The translations under genes and the position numbers were made by a program. Positions 14,301 through 29,600 of a stretch of 64,000 nucleotides of DNA are shown here, in pieces. The notes beneath the pieces are model-generated. The model ran no database searches. It was not told the origin of the DNA and saw nothing but the letters and a program-made list of their open reading frames with translations. Numbering within the stretch: position 1 is the first letter of the stretch; each line of letters starts with the position of its first letter. The DNA comes from Hoplostethus atlanticus (taxonomy: Eukaryota; Chordata; Actinopteri; Trachichthyiformes; Trachichthyidae). The stretch lies in NCBI GenBank assembly GCA_034670405.1, contig JAXDDX010000340.1, positions 104,051 through 168,050 on the forward strand, written 5' to 3'.

Positions 14301-17300
14301 GAGGAGGAGCAATAGTCCCGTCTGTAGTTTTAGAGAGTTCAGCCTGAGTCTCCTCTTTGACTTCACCTGGCCCAGGAGTACGTGTTGTGGAAGAGGTTTC
14401 CTCCACTTTTACAGCTACACCTGGTGTGAGCTGTGTCTTAACTAGAGCCTGGGGCTGGAGTGGTGACCGTGGCCGGACTGGAGTGCCCGGCGCTGGGGAT
14501 GGAGTGGCTGGCACCGTGGTAGTAGTCTTGGGTTTGGAGGCAATGGCCTGCTGCCGCTGCCTCTCCTCCAATGCGTGTTGCTTCACGCGGCGCTCCAACA
14601 GGGTGTCCAGCTTGGAGGTCTTGACCTTCTTCTTGTAGGCGATGCGGGTCAGGAAGCCCTTGCTGACGTCCACTACGTCATAGTTGAAGGGGCGCTGAGG
14701 GCCCTCGACAGGTTCCTCCTTCACGGAGGCCTTTTCCTCTAGAATACTCGTCCCTGGAGGGAAGATGGATTTAGTTAATTTAATTTAGTTTAATTCCAGT
14801 TTCCCATGGATATAAAAATGGGGTACTTCATCAATCTTTTCTGAAATTTCCCCATTTGAAGACTACTCTGAAATCGTAATTTGGTAATTTGTTTGAACAT
14901 AAAATCTGCGTGATTGTAACACAAGGTTAATCAACACATTCATAACATTTCAATTTGCCTTAACTTTCTTATCCCTTGGAAATCCAATCCAGTTGACAGT
15001 GCTTGTGCAGTATATACACACACTATTAAGATGATGAGATTAATGAGTTTCACAATGATGATTAGAATGATGGGGTTCGAAATGAAAAACTAGTCAATCA
15101 TCTGAATTTGATTAAATACTACTAAAGATGTGATTATCTGCAGTCCGTCATACCATGCTCTACATCTGGTCGTGAGTCTGTGAGGTCCACCTCCATCTTC
15201 TCAGCCGACTCATCTGCTGACAGTTCCTCAGTCTCCTTCTTATCCACCTCTTCTTTCTTTCCCTCCTCCATCCTCTCCTCAGACAGGTGGCCTGTTGAGG
15301 GCTTGGAGGTGGTAGAGTCTCCATCCCTCTCCTCAGTGCTACTAGCTGCAGCTCCCTGAGCTTCTGGTGTCACTGCACTGGGCCGTCGACTCAAGTCCAG
15401 CAGAGTACATTTCTTACCAAGTTTGGCATCTATGGAAGAAAAGAGGAGAGAGGGAGTTTGTTATATTTTCCATGTGCAGTCTCTTTCAAAAGGTACTCAA
15501 GACCTAATGGTAATCACTAGTAATTAGGGAATTTAAGAGCACAGTCCATTATCAACAAAATAAACATAAGGACAGCACAGGGAAAGAAAAATTACACTAC
15601 TTTAATAAGAGAGTTATGTTGGTAGAAACTCAAGTCAGAGTTTGACACCAAAATGCTGCACCAAGCTTGTACGTATAGGTACATGAATAAACAAGTGCAT
15701 ATACTATCTATGGTATCTTTGACTGGATTGTTGAGTGACAGGCAAGTCATGAAAGCCTCAAATGAGAAACAAAAATCCTCTAACATTCACATTCTCACAT
15801 TTGGGCTGATTTTGAGAGCTCTTTAGAAATCTTAGAACACAACTCTCAACAAGAAGCAAAGACACTTGGAAAGAGAGACTCAATTCATAGAAGGCCACAT
15901 ATTGGACACAATGACATCTTTGAGATTTTTGAGTGAGAGACTAATTCACTCTCAAAGAGAGTCAAAGAGACTTTGAATGAGAGAAAAAAAAATGAAATCA
16001 TAGAAAACCACATTTTGGGCCCCGAACTGCCCAGTGCAGACCTTCCAGTTCTTTGCGGTAGTTGGCATTGGTGTTGCCGGGCAGCTTGGGGACAAACCGC
16101 TGCACATGAGTCTTACTGATCCAACTCCAGCCCCCATAGCCTGTTACACGATACTCTTCTCCTTTCTGCTTCCACACCTTCACATTGGGGAAAAGAAAGC
16201 AGAAAGGAACAGAGGAAGAGAGAGAGCGAACAACAAAAGGAGAAGGATAAGAGGTGAAAGAGGTTCAAAGGGGAGAGAGTGAATGGGGAAAGAAGGGGGA
16301 AAAAAAGAGGCAAAGAGAGGGGAGAGAGGCAGGGAAAGTAGAGAGATTAGAAGGTTAGAGGTATTCACACACTGGTCATTAATTGGAGAGGGAAATGACT
16401 CACAGCAGAGCTCAGCTTGCTGCATCAAACAGCCCTTGATGGTCACACACGCACACATTCACCAAATTTCTGGGGTCAGGAAGTGGCAATTAAACATGTC
16501 CTGGTGATTAGACCTAATTGGGGACGGATCCAGCCGGGTTGTAAATAGAGTAAGACTGTGGCCTTGATGTGGAAGAAGCTTAGGTCTGGTGTGTAAACAG
16601 AGGTCAAAGAAAGGGCAGAGTGGTTTGTGTATGTCTATGTGTAACCTGCTTCATACGGTGTGATACTGCCCCTTGGTTTAGATACACTCCACTCACTCCA
16701 TGTGTGTGTATGATGCCCAAATATAATGCCTGCTGCAAAAACGCCCCAAAACTGTTCTAACTTTTGACATGTGTGAAATACACCATCAACACGCCATGAA
16801 TTAAGTGTGGAGCATGTGTGGGAGTCTTACCTGGTGTTTGATAGGGGAAGGTGTATTTGACCCAGGTGGCCTGCTGCATCGTCTCTTCGTCCTCCAGCTT
16901 CTTTTCCCTCTTCTTCACCTTCTCCTTCTCCTCACGCTCCATGGATGTCATCCGGTGTAACCTGAAAACATTTTGAAAATTGTTGTACAATGCAACCTGC
17001 AACCCCCGAATTATTTACTTTCCATCTCATTCAGTCCACTACCTTCTTCATTAGGGCTGATGCCTACTCCAGAGGTGGTGGGTCTACAGGAAAATAACCT
17101 TCTTTTGAGCAATTTGCAAAAATCTTGTGTGTCATGTTTGCCTTTCTCTGGTGAGCAAAACACCTCTTTTGGACATCTTAAATGTACCATTCACACCTGT
17201 CCACTCAGCTGAATCTTGTAGATTATGTACAAATGCACCGCTGAACAACAACCTTGTGAACGAGAATTATTGAAAGCAGCTTCCTGAGCATGTGTAACAG

Positions 17301-19115
17301 TCCTGATCAAAAATCAGAAAAGGGTAACTGTAGTTGCTTCCTGGCACAACTCCACGAAAAATACACACACACAAACGCTCATTGCTCCGTCACACTTTGG
17401 TCTTGACTCCATGAAGTTTGGGATAATCAGGTCTTTAAAGGGGCGTTGTGGTTGTACAGGCAGAGGTGGGTGGTACTGGTAGTGGACTCACAGTCTAAAT
17501 ATTATGCCACACAGCAGGGGTGGGCCGTTTGATCTGATCTGGCTATGATCATCTCTGCCTGCTAAACTGGCCTGCCTGGTCACACAACCTGTGTGTACAT
17601 GCACTGAATATTTTTTAAGTATTTGAATGTTTTGCATTTAAACCAAATTTGCGGTGGGCTCAAATGATTAATAAATCATTTGAAAGTGTGTCTTCGAGAA
17701 ATCACGTCAGTGTGTGTGTGTATACCTGGTGTGTCCCAGTGAGTCCTTCCAGACAGGCAGCAGAGCAACAGGTTTGATGGCACACTCCAGGATGGCCAGA
17801 GCCAGGGCAAACTCCCTGGCCTTACTGCACATCTGAACTGCCTTGATCCAATTGGTCCTACAAAACAAACAAACAAAGTTAGATGAGCACTTTTCAACTT
17901 CTTCCGTGACTTTCTTTAGGACCTTTTTGATTTGAAGTTTTCACTAATATATTACACTAAATTCTGACTTTTCTTCCATTTCCTCATGTATGTGACCCAT
18001 TGTTTTCTGTGGTTAAAAAACATAAACAGCAAGCTACTCTCGCCCACTCTGTTCCATACCTGTGTGAGGCCCAGTTAGGGTGCATGAATGGTGCTGGGAC
18101 GTTGTTCTCTAGCTGGATGATGGTGAGTCTCAGCGTGGAGATGGTCAGAACCTTAGAGCCATGGATAGACCCATTCCACTTAAAGTCCCCTGCTGGCGTC
18201 ATGCAGAACTTGTGGGAGAGATGCCGCCTCTTGTCGTGGTCCTGATGAAGAGTTTGATGGGTGGATTTTAGTCAGGGATGGAACTTAGAAGACCAGATTT
18301 CATCTTCATTAGTGCCCCATTCAAAATATAGCTAGTGACATGAATTTGCACTGGCCAATCGAAAATTGCTCAGCGTGGGCTGGCCAGCTGGTAGAGATTC
18401 CATATTTAATTTTAAACATTAGTTTTAAAAACTAAATACAAATAAAGTGGCACCATGACAAGTCAAACATAAAGTGGTGAGGAGGTAAGAAGAAGACATG
18501 GCCAAGCAGGGACAGAGATGGCAACACCAGCATACACATAAAAATGTACTTTCTTTTATAATCCCATACCCAAGAATGACAATACAACACATTTAGCAAC
18601 ATTCATTCATTCATTTTCTTTACCCATTTATTCCTATTCAGGGAAGTGAGGGACCTTGGCAGGTCACCAGTCCATCACAAGGCTAACACAGATAGACATG
18701 GGCAATTTATAGTCTCCCATCAACCTGACTTGGATGTCTTTAAAAAAGGGCCACACAGAAAGGGCCAGGAACCGTTGATCCACCGTGCCACCCTCATTTA
18801 ACAACAAATCAAGCATTTATGAATAAAGGAGAAAGACAACCAACAGGACTGCTACTTGCCTCTCGGTGCTGGTGCTTGTTGAGGGCCAGGGCATTGGAGC
18901 TGTACTGGTTGTGATAGACACGGTACTTGCCCTCCTGGCCCAGCTTGAAGAAATGGCTGAGGGTTCCCTTCATCACCACCTCCTTGGAGCTGCGTGTGCT
19001 AACACGGGTGACGTCGCCTTGTGCATTTACTACTAGCACCTATGGAGGTGGGGAAAAAATAAGAGTCTTGTAAACGTACTGCAGTTGGTGGTCACTTCAT
19101 CAAGGACAGTAATAT

Positions 19116-19147
<32 letters not shown>

Positions 19148-22100
19148 ATATGGCGCATGATCATTCAAAAAAGGGGTTAATCCAATCAGAACTCATTGTC
19201 AAGTCACTCTGGATAGGATAAAGGCTAAAGAAATTAGAAATGCCTAGAAATTAGAACAGAATTGACTTCTTTAGTATCACCTGTTGGTGTTGGCTACATC
19301 AAATTAGCTCCCCAGACTATTAGTTAAAAGAGGCAGGGTCAAGACCATGCTCATCTACCTCAAATTCAAATAGTGAATTTATCTGATTTGACATTGCAAC
19401 TTTGAAATGAACTACAGGTTCTCACCTACTTGCTGTCTAGAAATCCCTTATTGGCTTCAAGCATTACAGTAAATGTTGTTTCTAAATGTCAACCCTCTGT
19501 GTCACAAGCTAGTTAGGGACGTTGCTTAGTAGTCGGAAGACATCCGGTGGTACCTGACTGTACCGGATGCTTCCTATGGGCCCCTCATCAAGGGCACCTA
19601 ACCCCCATGTGTACAGGCCTGCTCCCAGGACCGGTATTACAAAAGTATGCCTTTAGTTGTCATCTATTTACAAGAGTAAAATTGTTACCATCTGCAGCTC
19701 TCACCTCCTTGCCCTCCTTGAAGCCCTTGTTGGCTTCATGAACGGCAGCGGCCACCTGCTGGCTCTTCAGCTGGCTCAGCTTGCTGTCTGGGTTCCTCAG
19801 CCGGGTCACCATGCGGGTCGCCGAAGACTTCCTACTGCCGGACCCTCCAGTCTCACCGTTGGCTGCCTCTTTACCGTCCCCTGGAAGCACGATGCCAAAT
19901 TCAATGAAAGACAGTCATAATCAAGGGCAAACTCTACCTGATCTAAGGTTGAATCTTGTGTATTGAGTTGAAAGAGATATCTTTGTGAGATTGTAGTTTC
20001 ATGAATAATACCCATGATATGTTTGTATAGCCCTTCCCATAGAGAAGAGACAAAGCTACAATGTAAAATGTACCACTACTCTGGTCAAAGGATTTATTAA
20101 CTAGGGTGTATGCTGTGTAGACCAGTATGATAGAGCTCAATTAGCAGAGGGAACCTGTGACATCAAGTCAAAATAAAAGGATGATGTTGTTGTGTCACAC
20201 CTGTGTCATCGAAGCTGGCCATGGACGACTGGGAGGACTTGTCAGCCAGATCTGGGGGTTCAGGGCCCCTGGGAGGGACCCCGGTTCCCATGCTGCTGTT
20301 ACTGTTCTCCTCACTGGGCTGAGGGGGTTGGCTCAGGCTCGGGACCCCATCTCCGCTGGCAGGGACAGACTCCAACAACGGCTTTTCTGTTACAGACAAA
20401 AAATGACAAGGAATACCTGTCCATTATATGAACAAGGCCGACTTGCCTAGAATGTGTTGTGGGTCTTTCATGGCTCATTTAAGTGTTCCAGCTAGCTGTA
20501 GGTGTTAACTGAGATTATCAAACTGGAATGAACAAGACAAAATATAGCATCAAATAAACATGGATGTTAACAATGACCTCTAAATAGAAGGTCCAGCTCA
20601 AGCAGAAGCTCACTCTTAACGAAGACACAAGCTTTCCTTCACAAGTTAACCCTTGTGAAGTAATTAGCAGGGCTGTGGCTCCCTCTAGTGATAAGCAGCA
20701 TGCAGTGAACACACCCAACCTCATATGGCAATTATGGGCCATTTGAAAGCAATGGGCAACCAGATCAGAGAAGAAAATGCCACACAAGTATAGCAAGCAC
20801 AGCCACAACACAAGGTTTGTGCACATGACCATACTGACTACAACGACAAATGGTGAAGCTCTGTGTTCAAGTGCTGATTATTAATACTTTAAGCGTGGAG
20901 GTCATCTCAGAACAAGCTCTTTAACAAGGGCATTGCCTACAGACAGCCTATCTAACTGAGGGTGCCAATAACAAGCAAGCAGCAGAAGAAAAGCTGTATA
21001 TGAGTAATTGCACCAAGCGATGTGAACGTTGTCCGCCATTTGACTGAGGCTCGGTTCCAGTCACGCTGATTGCAGTGACAATGACATCTGATAGCAAATC
21101 AATCTATGCAATCAGCCCCTCAGCTTGTTAACGAAGAAGAAAGCATGAGCGCTCAAGAAAGCAGAGTGGCTGAAAGCGCTCAAGACTGAAATCCAAGCAA
21201 AAAACATTGGATGACTGAATGCAAAAGGTAGCAGATGGAATGGGGCCACATATGGAGAATAATGGCAGGAGGGCCAGACAAGAGGCTGGGAAATAGTGGA
21301 AAGGGAACATCCAAGCACAGGATTTATGAAAGCACAAACAAGGTCATTTTCATTGGCGATGCTGAGGGTATGTTATTTGTGACACAACCTGTGAAGCTGC
21401 CCAAAGAAGTTGGTCTGGAGTCAGTTTTCCAACTCCCCCTACTAAAAGTGAAGGTACCGACTGGGGGGCTGTAAAGCTGATCCCAAACAAGACCTTAATA
21501 AGGGCAACTTCACCCTGGAGTACCCTTGTATACCTTCGGTGTTGTCAGTGACTTCCATATCAGAATATCCCTCTTTCTCTGCCTCTCCGGTGGAGGCAGG
21601 GGGCTTTGGAGCCTCCGTGGCCAGGCTAGAGCTCTCAGTGGCAGGGGCAGTCTGTGCTGGAGCTGGGGTCATTGGAGGTTTAGGTTCCTCTGAGATGCTA
21701 CAGCCGCCATTGCCCTCCTGACCAGTGGGTGGAGCCTCTACGACTACAGATGAACAGCAGCAACATTGTAAATACTCTAGACTTAAAGTTGATAAGCCAA
21801 TGTGGATTACATATGAACAAATCCATCATCAAAGAAATACCATTCAATCTAATTTTAGTCATTTTACATTGTCCCATTACTAATTTTCTTGAGGAATGCC
21901 ATCATGAATTTATGGAGAAAACATCCAGTTAGATGCACCTCACCAAGCTTGTAAACTTTACAGAGGGTGCTCAACTCATTGTCGATGGACTTACACTGAA
22001 ACATCTGTGCTTTGTTCTGCTTCTTGTGCAATAACTATCTAGGCACACAATAGTGACATTTCACGATTATTCAATGTAAGAGCTCTGATTGCACCGGATA

Positions 22101-25100
22101 ACACATATCCAGCAAGACAGCTGTATAAATCACATATATGGTTTGTGGATGACAAAGTAGTCGCTTAAGTCTTGAAAAGGGGCAAAGCATTTCTAATCGG
22201 TCCAAGAGCCAAATAACTGCAGAATTGATTCTTCAATCAATAACTAATTACACCTCAATGATGTCTTTTTTTCAAGCCTCAAAAACAGAACAGAGGTTAG
22301 ATATTGAGAGGCCAGAGGAGCAGTTCTTCAGATCATATTTGCTATTAAACTATAATTTCTGTTCTTGTGTTTATTAGGTGACTAACAGCATTCAATTGTT
22401 TGGTAATTTAGTTGTGTTACATCATCATCATCATCATCATCATCTTCGAGCTGTTACCTCCACTTTTGACACCCTCCTCCTTTTCCTCCTGTGAGGCAGC
22501 TTTGGTCCCTTCCTTGGTCTCTTCTTTTGCCTCCTTCTGCAGATCTTTGACCTTGGCCTCCTGCTGCCCCAGCTCATTCAGCCTGGCCTCTTCGTCTTCC
22601 CTCTCCACATCCACCTCCTCCTTCTCCCTCTCCAGCCGTGCTTTCTGGGCCTCCTCAGCAGCCCGTCTCTTCACCTCCCCCAGCTCTTCCTCCTGCTTGG
22701 CCCGCAACCGGTCCAGGATCTCCTCTGAAGGAGAGAGGAAAAGAAAAACAAAAAAAGGAGAAAAAATAAATTAATTGTAAGATAGAGACAAACTATTGAG
22801 CCTGCAAATGCTCCAGGAAAGAAATGATTTATTGATTAGGAGATTTATGTGATAATCATCCTCGAGGGGTATGACCAGGAACACAAAAAACAAGAAACAA
22901 AGCAGGCAAACATTAATCCATTAGAAATGAATGTGAGTTGTATTTAAAAAAATAAATAAAAAGCAGCATTATCATAATAACAACAGGAACTTCTGAAAAA
23001 AAAAAAAACTTGTGAAGTGCAAAGAAAACCACCCATAAAAAGAAAGGAAGATTAGTAGTTAGTTAAGGGAGATAAACTGGGTCTGTCACCAGTAAAAGGA
23101 ATAACTCCACATTTGAAGACAGAGGGGTATTGAATTCAGCAGGCTGAATAGTAGTGCATCCCTTTGGGAGCATAGGCTGTGACAACCATGGAGACAAGTA
23201 ACAGACCTTACTTTGAAAAATATGACGCAATTTAACCAAATATGCCATCACATCCAATCACAACCTGCTGTAAAACACAGTACATATGGTTCTCCCTGTG
23301 CATTAATGTCACATATTCCTCTGTGTGGTCAGAGAGCATATTGGCACCATGCTGTGTTTTGAATTGAACACCTCGGTTATTATGATGCAGTGTAGCAACA
23401 CTGGTAGCCACGTGTTACCAGGTAAGCACTGTGGGTCGTATATAACAGTTGAAGACTGTGGTGAGATCATTTCTGAGAATCTGACTCATTGCTATCACCT
23501 TTCCAGCTTAACATAAGCTCTGTCTGCCGTGGTAGGCAATTTGTTTGAATTTAACATAGCGGATGATGAATGGTAAACAGTTGTTTCCTCTTCCCTTATA
23601 ATCTTCAGTTAAAATGGAGGAATGCATGTTACTAGTTGGTCTTCCCATCCTCCCTCAAATCACTCCAGAGGATGTGATCAGGACAGCACAAACAAGCAGG
23701 AAATGATGGAACGAAGACGAATTTTCATAATTTTGGTAGGCCATTTCCATTAGAAACAGATGGGAGTTGTGCGTAAAAACAGAAATAGAAAAAGCCCACC
23801 CCTGAAAATGCCACCATGCTCAGGGAGAGTGGATGAAACACCAAAAAAGCCAAATGATCCTTTCAGGAAGTGGTGCAAAAGGCTTGATGGTGGATTCTGT
23901 GGTCTCTACCAATTCGTTTTTGTTCAGTGAAGTGTGTGTCTACCTAACTGCGTGTGCGTATGTTCTGTTGGGGAGTGTAAGACCCTTGTAGGCCAGATCG
24001 GTAGATCGGTCAGTGGCCAGTCTGTTGTTGCTGCGGGTGCCATGCCACTCCCAGATATGAAAGACTGCATCAAGTATAACTAGCAATACGGTACGTTCAC
24101 TAGCTGCCATAGCTACAGTTTGGGGAAATAGCCCGAATTTCATATTGAGTGACAGTCACTTGACAGCTCTGCATTGGCAAAATTTGAGTTTAAAAAAACC
24201 CCCAAAACATTGGCTTTCCACATAACCTACTAATAGACACCAACGGCCCACATTAAGTTATGCATTCATGCCCAATTCTATGACTCCACTGTCAAAACAG
24301 CACTCGTCACACATGTTAGCTCACTGGCCTGTGGCTAGCATTTTGGGATTGTAAAGGGGATTAGGTGTAGTCATCAAAAGTCTTACGTTAAGCCCCGCCG
24401 GACAACTGTGATTAGTTTTCAGAAACACAAACGTAATGCCATAATGATCAATTTCTCTGACAGACCTTTCTCCTAAAACAAAGAGTAGAGAAAGGAGACT
24501 AGCTTGTATCATACACCGTAGCCAACAAAATAAACAGTGTAAGCACAGAGGTGACACTGCTACCAACCTTCTTGTTGCACAAGGGTAAGTTCGATGAAGA
24601 AGAAAAAAAAGTAGCCCTGCTTCTGCTCTTCGTGTGAGATCAGTGAGCCATTCAGGGTGCAGGAGTAAAAGAAGTTTATGGTATTCAGTGAGAATCTTTT
24701 TGATTTATCAGTGCTCAGAAAATGCTAGTCTCCACTCCAGCTGTTGCAATGGAACTGATGAAAGCCCATTTGAAGTGCAGTGCCGTTTCGCTGAACTTCC
24801 CACTGCACGTGCACAACCGCGCTTCATTTTCATTTAAAAAAAAAAACAACAAACAAGTACAAAGGTGCGGGCATGGTGAAGACACAGGTCCTTGGACAGA
24901 AAGGAAGAAACGAGCAACTGAAGGGAAGCTTCGAGTGTTGGAGGCCGGCCAAACTGGGACCAGAGTAAGGTTACATAATGGCTGGGCTGGTTCCTATGGC
25001 CCAGCTATCTATGACTGGGTGGCATTCATGGCTACTGGGGAGAAGGCAGACGGAGGGGTGGAGCGAGGGAATGAGAAAGACAGAGGAAGAGAGAGGCTCT

Positions 25101-26593
25101 CAGAGCAGAGAGGCTGCTCTGAGAGAAAGGGGAAAAAAAAATTGGGCTGACATCAGAGATCGCTCTCCCCCCCCCCCTCAGGTCTCATTGCCTTCAGCGC
25201 ACAGTGCCAGAACATATCACTGATAATTATATACCCTACATGGGTTTGGTTTAATAAGAAGAGACGGGAGCCGCAGCTCTCTTACCGTTGGCGGCGGTGA
25301 GGAAGCACTTGTTGCTGCCGCGGGCCTTGTTGGTCAGGTCCTCGCTGATGTCCATGTGGGTGTGCACCTCCTCCCTCATCTCCTCCAGCGTGGCATACAG
25401 GTCGGCCTCCCAGTACTCCTTATCCAGGCAGTCTATCAGCTCAGCCAGCTGGACCTGGCGAGGAGAGGGAGGAGAGTGAGAGTTGAGAGTTGAGAACCTC
25501 AATCTCCATGAAAGAAACCAATGGGAGCTGAACGTCAGGAGAGCCTAGAACCACCGAATATTGAGTCCCATTTACCTTGGTGCTGTAGTACCAGATGGTT
25601 TTGTCCTCCTGCTCACCGTCCTCCTCGCTGTAGGGGAGACAAGAGAAAGGAGAAAGAAGGGAAAGAGGGAAGAGGGAGGGGGAAAGATAGATAGGAAAAG
25701 GAGAATAGTGGAGAAAGGGATTGGAAGATGTCAATATGAGGAAGCAATAGATGGGACATGGGAGATGGGAGTTACGGATGCTGGCCTGCCATCTTGCTAA
25801 GTTGAGCCGTCCATTGTAAACGGTCGGTTTTATTTCTAGAACTCGTGGCTGGACCTTACAGAAAGATGCTGAAGCCCAGAATGTCTGCGCCGTCACAAAG
25901 CCGCCACGTTCTTGTCATAGACCGTTTGAAAGGGACTGAATCCATGGTGCTGCACAGCAAGCTGCAGGTCTTACAGCCTAGTTGTAAAGCGTGTACATGG
26001 TTAACCGTTTTAAAAAGAAAACAAATATGCCGGCAAAAGGGAATGTCTGAAAGGGGTCGCAGGATACCTGGCCGCACGCACTGACAATTTGAATTGGCAT
26101 TTAGAGTTCATTACAACTGGGTAGTAGGGACCTGTGAAGCGCACTGTGTACTATTACAACCAGGTGACTTCTAGGTGGCAGATAAGCGTGCTTTCCAAAA
26201 CTCTATACGCCTCAAAACACTGACATTTGAGTACACAGTGCAAAGAGCAGCTCTCCCTGGAATAGATTTTCCACAAAAATATACCCGTGTACATTTTAGG
26301 GCATAGGGGTGATCCGTGGTGATTGGAAGGCAGCCTGACACTCTGCCAGGCCCGGCACAATAAGAAACCCTCCTGACTGGGGCGCTCCAAACTATGTAGC
26401 AGCAGCAGAGTGGAAGATTTGACAGCTTTTTGCTCAGCGTGGCCCATGCTGGGGACTGGGAAGCCCGAGGCCATGTTACAATACTGTCTATTCAGCATCC
26501 TCCCAGGACTTCACTATACACACACACACCCCACACTTCTGTGCACATTCATTGCACGTACACCCAGTCACAAACCTACTTCCGTGCACATCA

Positions 26594-26637
<44 letters not shown>

Positions 26638-29600
26638 GGACAGTGAAGATCTATTACACAGCACCTGCTGAGGGCCAATTTGGTGGGTGGGATGCAGCGG
26701 AGAGAGAGAGAGAGAGAGAGAGAGAACTCCAGCGATAGAAAAGCCTGGGCCTCGTACCCTCTTTAAATCTTAGATTGTTCAGGTGATGCATGCTCCATTC
26801 TGGTTTATGTAGCAGGCCGCCCACTGCTGCTGACCCAGCACACACACCATCTGTGACTGCTCGATAGCTAGATAATATACTAACGTACGGGGCCGATACT
26901 GCTGACCATCAGCCCATGTTAAGTCTCATGGAGGGATACAGATATTTTAGGTATGCAAGTTTGCACAGTAGATGTAATATGCTCCTGTTGTGCAGACCTG
27001 TACTCACATGCAAGAAACTGAACTCACAATATGCCTGTCTTTGTAATAGCTAACCAATAGGCTCATATGTTTAGAGCTAAATGCGTCAAGTTTTGATTCA
27101 AGGCATATCCAAGTAGTTTGAGGTGAAACATCCTGCTAATGAATTACCAACCTGTTGTGTAGCTCCATTCTCAACCTCAACTTGTCTCTCAAAGTAACAA
27201 CCTAGTTTATTAAGGTCTCGGGGTAGCAAGGAGGCTAAAGCCAGCCACACTAACGGCATCGCAAACATTGTAACAGTATATAGTGCATCTCCATCCCACT
27301 AATCTCCAGATAGGTGGATGGGACTAAGTAACCTGCCCTGCAATGTAAAAACGACTATGGTGCAGCGGCTGTGTAGACGGCATCTCATAACAAATTACTG
27401 TGGAAGAATGTGCACAAATGAAACTTACAGGATTGCTGCACATATCCCTCTTCCGTATTCGGTTTGTATTTGGACGTGCAGGCGGATCTCCTTGACAGAT
27501 GCTCGGACAGTTTGATACGAGTTCACCAACTAATGCAACAACTGCTTTTTTTGCATAACATCGACATGCGCGTTGAAGCGCCACATGCCATCCACACTGT
27601 CTTCCCCCTCTTCCACTGTATGATATTTCATAAAGAGGATGTACAATAAATTGGTCTTGGCACAGACAAATAGAATGAACACAAACATTGTCAACTCACA
27701 CTACAATGCGTCGGTTGAGGAACCAGTATTTGCGATCGTGTCGGTCGTAGCCAATGGGCAGCTGGCGGATGTACGGGCGGCTCTTCTGCGCCTCGGGGAT
27801 GCAGTCTGCCACACCGGGCACCTTGTGCGCCACACACACCTCGCACTGCCACTCGTCCTCTGGCACTTCCTGCAACGGCGGCTTCACGCACTCCAGGTGG
27901 TAGACGGCTGAGCATGTCTCGCAGCACAGCAGGTCACCGAGGCGATGGCACACCCTGCAGTGGTCGTCGTAGGCGACGACCCCTTCCGACATCAGCTCTT
28001 CCCGGGCGATGTTGGTCGCCAGGAACTGGTCCACCAGGAACTGGAGGACTTTGATTTTGCTCTCCAGCGGCTCGTACGGGTATTCCTCGCCCTCCTGGCA
28101 AGGCAGGATATGCCGGTACTCTGGGTCACTCTCGCAATAGGCACGCACCACCTCCGGCCAGGTCATACCGTCCACAAAATACAGAGTAGAGTTGACAGAG
28201 TCCTTAAGGTCAGCGGGACCGAACGTGGTGTTGGAGGTGTCCTCCTCTCTGAGAATGGCTTTGAGCAGGGAGATGTGGGTCTCAGCCAGCAGCGTGCACT
28301 GCTCCTGGCCTGCCAGCGCTGCACAAAAGTCCTCAAAGCGGAACGGGGAGAGGCGCAGCACCGAGCCAAAGTTGCGGAGGACCTCATAGACGGCGGATAC
28401 ATTAAGGAGCTGTGAGGCAGGAACCAGGAGGTCCTCAGAGGACTTGGGAAGCTCCAGGGACGGAATGTCCTTCGCCTCAAAGATGGGAGAGCGGGGACGC
28501 AACGCCCGACTCCTTCTCCGGCCTGCGAAGGGGAAATGAAGGAGGGAGGAGGGGGGACCATACAAAGTGAAAGGAGAGGAAAAGAAAGGAGAAACTTGTA
28601 AATGCAAAATTTTAAAATAATTTAAAAAGGAACACACATTTGAACAGAACATCAATGTGGGCCAACGTCGCTTTTAGTTAGAACATATGTTGGAATGTGG
28701 ATGCACAATCGACCATGATGGATTAAGCTGCATACCTTATGATGAATATAGGTCATGGTAGCCTAATGCCTGAACCTATTAGCATGATCAACTGAAAAGT
28801 TCACTAACAGTATCTTTGACACCCTCAATAAGCTCTGGGGCCTGCTCTGAAAAAAACAATACGCTGCAACTACACCCCGCCGGAGTCATTCATCCAAAAT
28901 ATTATGTAGAACTAGAGGGTCATCTGATTTCTGTAAAGTAGGGACTAGTGCTGGTTTGAATGGGATTATTTCTAATGCAGTGTGACACTGGGTAGTGACA
29001 TTATAAGAGACAAACAAGCACAATCCTATCCCCAGACACCAAGCAACATGTTCCCAGTGGATTCATAAGTCTCCCTTTGTTTCTACCGGTGCAATGTGCG
29101 TAGATATGCATGTACCCCCGACATTCCCTCTGTCCTGTGTGTGCGTGTGTGTGTGTGCATGCAAATGCATATGTGTGTGAAAGCAGTGTGGCTGTATGCC
29201 CATGAGAGATGAAAGTAATGCGTGTCTGTCGCCATAGGTCTTATGAAAGACCCCTCCGATGCACAAGGCTGCCATGTTCACATGTCTGTTAGCAAGGCAG
29301 GCATGTTGGCCATTTAAGGTTCAGAGTTATTTGTGTAATCATCCCTGAACCACTTATGGCGCATAAGATGGACTCGAGTGCAGCAGAGTGATATAGACAG
29401 CAGTTCAAGATACAGGCAACGCACTGACATTTTATAAATATGTTACTTTCAAAATTTCAAGTCTATTTGGAGCAAAGAGGGTGTGAGTATGGCTTGGCAG
29501 GTGGAGGAAAAAGACACTACAATGAAACCTTTATGAAAAAAAAAAAGAAGATTAATTTGGGCGAGAAAGAACAAAAATCTGATACCAAAGATGTGGTCCT

